64,000 nt of DNA, taken from Flavobacterium tructae (GTDB lineage Bacteria; Bacteroidota; Bacteroidia; Flavobacteriales; Flavobacteriaceae). Shown in pieces: positions 59,951-64,000 of the stretch (position 1 is its first letter; each line of letters starts with the position of its first letter). The stretch is taken from assembly GCF_002217475.1 (NCBI RefSeq), contig NZ_MUHH01000025.1:62001-126000 (forward strand), read 5' to 3'. The notes beneath the pieces are model-generated. The model saw only the letters and a list, made by a program, of their open reading frames with translations. It made no database searches and was not told the DNA's origin. Made by a program: the position numbers and the translations under genes.

Positions 59951-60943
59951 ATGAAAACCAAAGTACTTTACTCAGCCGTAATCGCTGTTTCAATTTTCTT
60001 TTTTATTGGATGCGAAAATGAAAACGACATTCAGGGACTTGGAAATTTAGTTCCCAAAACTGTCGATCAGGATGCCTCTATCGCTTCTATTTTTGTAAAC
60101 GGAACGCAGCTGCACTCCGAGGCTTTCGGAAATCCCAACAACCCAATGCTCGTTTTCCTGCATGGTGGTCCGGGATCCGATTACAGAAATGGTCTGAATG
60201 TAAAACAACTCGCCGACGAAGGTTATTATGTGATCTTCTACGATCAAAGAGGCTCCGGATTATCCAAAAGACATGACAAAAATACGTACTCCATTCAATT
60301 GATGATCGACGATCTCTCTGAAGTCATAAAATATTACCGTAAAACACCCACTCAAAAGATATTTCTTTTCGGACATTCCTGGGGTGCTATGCTCGCCGCG
60401 GCTTATGTCAACCAATACCCAATGGCCATCAATGGGGTTATTTTGGCAGAACCGGGCGGACTAAACAAAAAACTATTAGACGATTACGGAGAAATGAGTC
60501 GTAAAATAAAATTATTCTCTGAGGCCACCAGCAATTTATTGTATATCGATCAATTTTTAACAGGAAAAGAAAACCAGCACGAAATTCTGGACTATAAACT
60601 GGGAGTTTCTTCAGGTTTCTCTTATGCGAAAGGCAACAAGGAAGGTATTTCAGGACCATCCCCATTTTGGCGAATCGGAACAACCGTTTTAGAAAGTTTA
60701 GCCGACATTGCCGAAAATGAAGGTTTTGATTTTACTACAAATCTAAGTCAGTACAAAACGAAAGTCCTGTTTTTGTATGGCGAATTAAATCATTCCTATG
60801 GTTTAGCCTTCGCCCAAAAAGAAGCTGCCTTTTTTCCTAATACCGCCATAGCCGAAGTAAAAGGTACCGGACACGAGATGATCTACTTCAAATGGGAAAA
60901 TGTGCATCCTTTTGTACTGAACTATTTAAACGATCTAAAATAA
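59951..60943 (+). CDS. Alpha/beta hydrolase lipoprotein (proline iminopeptidase-like)
   Basis: The ATG giving MKTKVLYSAVIAVSIFFFIGC yields a lipobox (Cys21); an ATG nine codons earlier gives a poorer signal. The 330-residue protein has oxyanion motif HGGPG (71-75) and nucleophile S143 in GHSWG. A late histidine lies in 'VKGTGHEMIYFKW'. It belongs to the S33-like alpha/beta hydrolases, which cleave N-terminal prolyl residues or other amides and esters. It is expected to be anchored outside the cytoplasm. The next gene starts 5 bp later, so the two are co-transcribed. Confidence 0.9.
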   Translation: MKTKVLYSAVIAVSIFFFIGCENENDIQGLGNLVPKTVDQDASIASIFVNGTQLHSEAFGNPNNPMLVFLHGGPGSDYRNGLNVKQLADEGYYVIFYDQRGSGLSKRHDKNTYSIQLMIDDLSEVIKYYRKTPTQKIFLFGHSWGAMLAAAYVNQYPMAINGVILAEPGGLNKKLLDDYGEMSRKIKLFSEATSNLLYIDQFLTGKENQHEILDYKLGVSSGFSYAKGNKEGISGPSPFWRIGTTVLESLADIAENEGFDFTTNLSQYKTKVLFLYGELNHSYGLAFAQKEAAFFPNTAIAEVKGTGHEMIYFKWENVHPFVLNYLNDLK

Positions 60944-60947
60944 TCCC

Positions 60948-61622
60948 ATGATGAAAACAATATTATTAATCAGCATCTTTATCTTCTCTATTTTCATAGG
61001 CAAAACCTACTCTCAAACCTTAAACTGGGAAAATCTTAAAGAGAATCAAAAACACATTCTAAATATAAATGCCGGCTGGGAACATAGTTTTGTTTACGGA
61101 CTTGCTTACGGTTACCATCTCAAAACCAAACTGCCAATTGTAGTCGAAGCATCTTTTTCCTTACCATCAGGCGAAACAGTATTGGATGATTTTAAAAGTA
61201 AAATTGGCGGGCAAATTAATTTTTACCAAATAAATCATTTCCGTTTTAATGCCGCCATTCACGGAATTTATCGCCGATACGAAAATCCGTTAGTCACCTT
61301 ACAAAACTTTGGCGCCGATGCGACTGCGATTATTGGCTATTACAAACCAAAATGGTTTGCCGCTGGAGAATTTGGTTTTGACAAAGCGATTGCTACTCAT
61401 TTTAAAAATTCGGCAATTTATAAAGAAGTCTATCCCGATGTGAAAAATGGCTGGTATGAACCGTCAACCGGAGGCAATTTCAACTATGGCATACAAGCCG
61501 GATATTCCTTTCGCCGAAGTGACCTTACTTTACGACTGGGAAAAGTAATTACGCAAGATTTTAAAACAGAACCACTGATTCCACTATACTTTCAACTGGG
61601 TTATAATTTAAAGTTAGAATGA
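60948..61622 (+). CDS. Beta-barrel-like exported protein of unknown function
   Basis: The 224-residue protein has a signal peptide (about 1-22, ending TYSQ) and many short amphipathic strands ('IVVEASFSLPSGETVLDDFKSKIGGQINFY', 'NFNYGIQAGYSFRRSDLTLRLGKVI'). The final strand is 'IPLYFQLGYNLKLE', suggesting a small outer-membrane barrel. I recognise no named family. It is 5 bp downstream of the hydrolase gene, so a shared role in the envelope is likely. Confidence 0.75.
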   Translation: MMKTILLISIFIFSIFIGKTYSQTLNWENLKENQKHILNINAGWEHSFVYGLAYGYHLKTKLPIVVEASFSLPSGETVLDDFKSKIGGQINFYQINHFRFNAAIHGIYRRYENPLVTLQNFGADATAIIGYYKPKWFAAGEFGFDKAIATHFKNSAIYKEVYPDVKNGWYEPSTGGNFNYGIQAGYSFRRSDLTLRLGKVITQDFKTEPLIPLYFQLGYNLKLE

Positions 61623-61638
61623 TTTAGTTAATTACACT

Positions 61639-61672
61639 AAACCCGACAGTTTTTTTAAACCTGTCGGGTTTT
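61639..61672 (+). terminator. AAACCCGACAG-type terminator after the barrel-like gene
   Basis: AAACCCGACAG and CTGTCGGGTTT form an 11-bp stem with a short AT-rich loop, followed by a short T-rich tail. Confidence 0.85.
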
Positions 61673-61786
61673 ATTTCTCCTCTCTTTTTAAAGAAAATCA
61701 CGACGTATTTTAACGTTTTAAAAACTATTTTAAAATTCCGTATTCAACTATCGAAGATCAACATTCCAGAATCCAAAACTTTGCGC

Positions 61787-61794
61787 TATCTTTG
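61787..61794 (+). promoter_or_regulatory. Candidate -7 element of lepA
   Basis: TATCTTTG matches the TAnnTTTG consensus. It is 91 bases before the lepA ATG, implying an untranslated leader of about 80 bases. The -33 position reads TTC rather than TTG. Confidence 0.5.
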
Positions 61795-61884
61795 CGGTTT
61801 ATTAACATGCTCTAAGGCAATCGCTACAGTGCAGATTTAGACCCGGAAATTACTTAAACTCGTTTAGAGAATTGACATATTAAA

Positions 61885-63681
61885 ATGAAGAAGATACGTA
61901 ACTTTTGCATTATTGCACACATTGACCACGGTAAAAGTACACTGGCAGACCGCTTATTGGGCGCTACACAAACCGTTACAGCTCGTGAAGAAAAAGCACA
62001 ATTGCTTGACAACATGGATCTGGAGCGTGAGCGTGGAATTACCATTAAGAGTCATGCCATTCAAATGGAATACACTTACAAAGGAGAAGAATATATCTTA
62101 AACTTAATTGACACTCCCGGTCACGTCGACTTTTCATATGAAGTTTCACGATCTATTGCAGCCTGCGAAGGTGCTCTTTTGATTGTTGATGCAGCGCAAA
62201 GTATCCAGGCACAAACTATTTCCAACTTATATTTGGCTTTAGAGAATGATCTTGAGATTATTCCGGTTTTGAACAAGGTAGATTTACCTAGTGCCAATCC
62301 TGAAGAAGTTAGCGACGATATTATTGATTTATTAGGATGTAAATTAGAAGATATTATCCATGCTTCCGGAAAAACAGGTTTTGGTGTTGAGAATATTTTA
62401 GCAGCCATTATCGAAAAAATCCCGGCTCCAAAAGGAAATCCTGACGAACCATTACAGGCATTGATTTTTGACTCGGTTTACAACCCGTTCCGTGGAATTG
62501 AAGTTATCTTTAGAGTAGTAAACGGAGAAATCAAAAAAGGGCAAAAAATTAAATTCATGGCTACGGACAATGAATATTTTGCTGATGAAATTGGAACCTT
62601 AAAATTAAATCAGGTTCCTAAAACTGTGGTTTCTGCAGGAGATGTTGGTTATTTGATTTCAGGAATTAAAGAAGCACGCGAAGTAAAAGTGGGTGACACC
62701 ATTACCGACGCAAAAGTGCCAACTACGAATATGATTACAGGTTTCGAGGATGTAAAACCAATGGTTTTCGCCGGAATTTACCCTGTAGACACAGAAGATT
62801 ATGAAGATTTACGTTCTTCTATGGAAAAATTACAATTGAACGATGCTTCATTAGTTTTTGCTCCCGAAAGTTCTGCTGCTTTAGGCTTTGGTTTCCGTTG
62901 CGGATTCTTAGGGATGCTTCACATGGAAATTATTCAGGAGCGCTTAGAGCGTGAGTTCGACATGACGGTTATCACTACTGTACCTAACGTTTCGTATTTG
63001 GCGTATACCAAAAAACATCCTGAAACGCCATTGGTTGTAAACAATCCATCAGATTTACCTGAACCTTCAAAACTAGACAGAGTTGAAGAACCTTTTATAA
63101 AAGCAACCATCATTACAAAAGCCGATTTCGTTGGAAACGTAATGAGTTTGTGTATCGAAAAACGTGGTCAGATTACCAATCAAACGTATTTGACAACAGA
63201 ACGTGTTGAGCTGAATTTTGACATGCCATTGGCCGAAATTGTATTCGATTTTTACGATCGTTTAAAAACAGTTTCTAAAGGGTATGCTTCTTTTGACTAC
63301 TCTCCTATCGGAATGAGAACTTCAAAACTGGTAAAACTGGATGTTCTTCTGAATGCTCAAACGGTTGACGCACTTTCTGCTTTGATTCACGAAGACAACG
63401 CTTACAACATCGGTAAAAAAATGACCGAGAAATTGCGTGAATTGATCCCAAGACAACAATTCGACATTCCGATTCAGGCAGCGATTGGTGCGAAGATTAT
63501 CGCTCGTGAAACCATTAAAGCACTTCGTAAAGACGTTACCGCAAAATGTTATGGTGGAGATATCTCTCGTAAGCGTAAACTTCTTGAAAAACAGAAAAAA
63601 GGTAAAAAACGTATGCGTCAGGTAGGAAACGTTGAGATTCCACAAGAGGCGTTTATGGCTGTTTTGAAATTGAACGACTAG
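61885..63681 (+). CDS. lepA: Elongation factor 4 (LepA)
   Basis: LepA/EF4 is a ribosome-associated GTPase that affects translation initiation and back-translocation. The 598-residue protein has G1 '[15 protein letters not shown]' near residue 10, the switch segment '[11 protein letters not shown]', G3 'DTPGHVDF' and G4 '[10 protein letters not shown]'. The LepA C-terminal domain includes '[38 protein letters not shown]'. It is a separate unit followed by an intrinsic terminator. Confidence 0.98.
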   Translation: MKKIRNFCIIAHIDHGKSTLADRLLGATQTVTAREEKAQLLDNMDLERERGITIKSHAIQMEYTYKGEEYILNLIDTPGHVDFSYEVSRSIAACEGALLIVDAAQSIQAQTISNLYLALENDLEIIPVLNKVDLPSANPEEVSDDIIDLLGCKLEDIIHASGKTGFGVENILAAIIEKIPAPKGNPDEPLQALIFDSVYNPFRGIEVIFRVVNGEIKKGQKIKFMATDNEYFADEIGTLKLNQVPKTVVSAGDVGYLISGIKEAREVKVGDTITDAKVPTTNMITGFEDVKPMVFAGIYPVDTEDYEDLRSSMEKLQLNDASLVFAPESSAALGFGFRCGFLGMLHMEIIQERLEREFDMTVITTVPNVSYLAYTKKHPETPLVVNNPSDLPEPSKLDRVEEPFIKATIITKADFVGNVMSLCIEKRGQITNQTYLTTERVELNFDMPLAEIVFDFYDRLKTVSKGYASFDYSPIGMRTSKLVKLDVLLNAQTVDALSALIHEDNAYNIGKKMTEKLRELIPRQQFDIPIQAAIGAKIIARETIKALRKDVTAKCYGGDISRKRKLLEKQKKGKKRMRQVGNVEIPQEAFMAVLKLND

Positions 63682-63725
63682 ATTTTTATTTTAGAAAATA
63701 GAAGAAAGAACAAAGAATATAGACT

Positions 63726-63754
63726 AACCCAATGACGAAAGTTGTTGGGTTTTT
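63726..63754 (+). terminator. Intrinsic terminator of lepA
   Basis: AACCCAA and TTGGGTT form a 7-bp stem with a 12-base loop, followed by T residues. Confidence 0.78.
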
Positions 63755-63828
63755 AGTTCTAATATATTTATCGGCACATTCGGAATAAAACAAAGTCAAT
63801 AAAAACTTCGGACAACCGCGATGTCACC

Positions 63829-63880
63829 CTGAGCGGAGTCGAAGGCTTATGGAACTAAAAATAGCTTCGACTTCGCTCAG
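63829..63880. repeat. Dispersed inverted repeat 'ctgagcggagtcgaag / cttcgacttcgctcag'
   Basis: CTGAGCGGAGTCGAAG at 63829-63844 pairs with CTTCGACTTCGCTCAG at 63865-63880 with one mismatch, around a 20-base loop. I recall closely similar elements in many bacterial intergenic regions, including Flavobacterium. Confidence 0.8.
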
Positions 63881-64000
63881 CCCCATAGCTGGAAACTGAT
63901 TAAACTAGAATTTTAACTCTGACTCAACCTAACATACTCATTAAAAATAAAGCTAACTCAGAAAGACTTTTAGATTAATATGATATTTCAAAAAACTATA

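Larger units (their letters stand above)
63682..64000. other. Terminal intergenic region: terminator and dispersed inverted repeat, no gene
   Basis: After lepA there is a terminator at 63726-63754, then the inverted repeat at 63829-63880, then AT-rich sequence to the window end. No open frame with coding character is seen on either strand. Confidence 0.55.

Noticed and set aside
1..64000. tRNA or rRNA genes
   Set aside because: No cloverleaf-like sequence or rRNA segment was recognised in any spacer on either strand, though a dedicated search was not possible.

Overview
The window is chromosomal DNA from a Bacteroidota organism, almost certainly a Flavobacterium or close relative. The supporting signs are low G+C, the -7 promoter element TAnnTTTG, a T9SS type A sorting domain, a CarboxypepD_reg/TonB-dependent receptor, the MoxR-BatABCDE aerotolerance cluster, tyrosine catabolism through homogentisate, and AT-rich spacers full of inverted word-like repeats. 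No tRNA, rRNA, CRISPR array, insertion sequence or prophage was recognised.

Layout. 1-5073 (minus): 5' part of ileS, recO, a PorZ-like T9SS protein and gdhA. 5355-11669: an outer-membrane protein, a cystathionine gamma-synthase/lyase, a DUF4163/DUF3298 lipoprotein, an AlbA_2 (Schlafen-type) protein, a four-helix bundle protein framed by inverted AT-rich repeats, an SDR and an aldo/keto reductase. 11882-21265 (plus): a complete eight-gene moxR-DUF58-batD-like-batA-batB-batC-batD-batE cluster. 21434-27266: formyl-THF cyclo-ligase, succinylglutamate desuccinylase-like protein, uvrC and a patatin/beta-barrel protein. 27585-33330: hmgA, hppD, a candidate small RNA, a DUF3108 protein, a tryptophan 2,3-dioxygenase-family protein and an M23 peptidase. 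33364-43768: two small unknowns, pgi, a TonB-dependent receptor, a four-TM protein, an RlpA-like protein, DinB, an ArsC/Spx-like protein, a structured repeat element, yicC, gmk and nadD.

43926-49826 (minus) is the most striking region. It is a seven-gene NAD+/ADP-ribose locus: NrtR-type Nudix regulator, divergent PRPP-synthetase-like protein, NADAR (YbiA-like) protein, KptA/Tpt1 RNA 2'-phosphotransferase, ADP-ribosylglycohydrolase, PPP-family metallophosphatase and nicotinamide phosphoribosyltransferase (NadV/NAMPT). Between the regulator and the second gene lie two 21-bp operator-like palindromes (TTTGYGT-N7-ACGCAAA) spaced 52 bp apart. One covers the -7 element of a canonical TTG-N19-TATATTTG promoter. 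The set looks like a regulated module that repairs or recycles ADP-ribosylated or 2'-phosphorylated RNA or other targets and rebuilds NAD+. Whether it serves housekeeping salvage or counters NAD-depleting toxins, phage or host immunity cannot be decided from sequence.

49941-64000: a PKD lipoprotein, divergent LysR and DJ-1/PfpI genes, a tandemly duplicated segment holding a second degenerate tail of the DJ-1 gene, a YqhD-like alcohol dehydrogenase, gpsA, pheS with small unknown neighbours, cvpA, a membrane-anchored AraC regulator, an alpha/beta hydrolase lipoprotein, a beta-barrel-like protein and lepA. The last 320 bases hold only a terminator and a dispersed inverted repeat.
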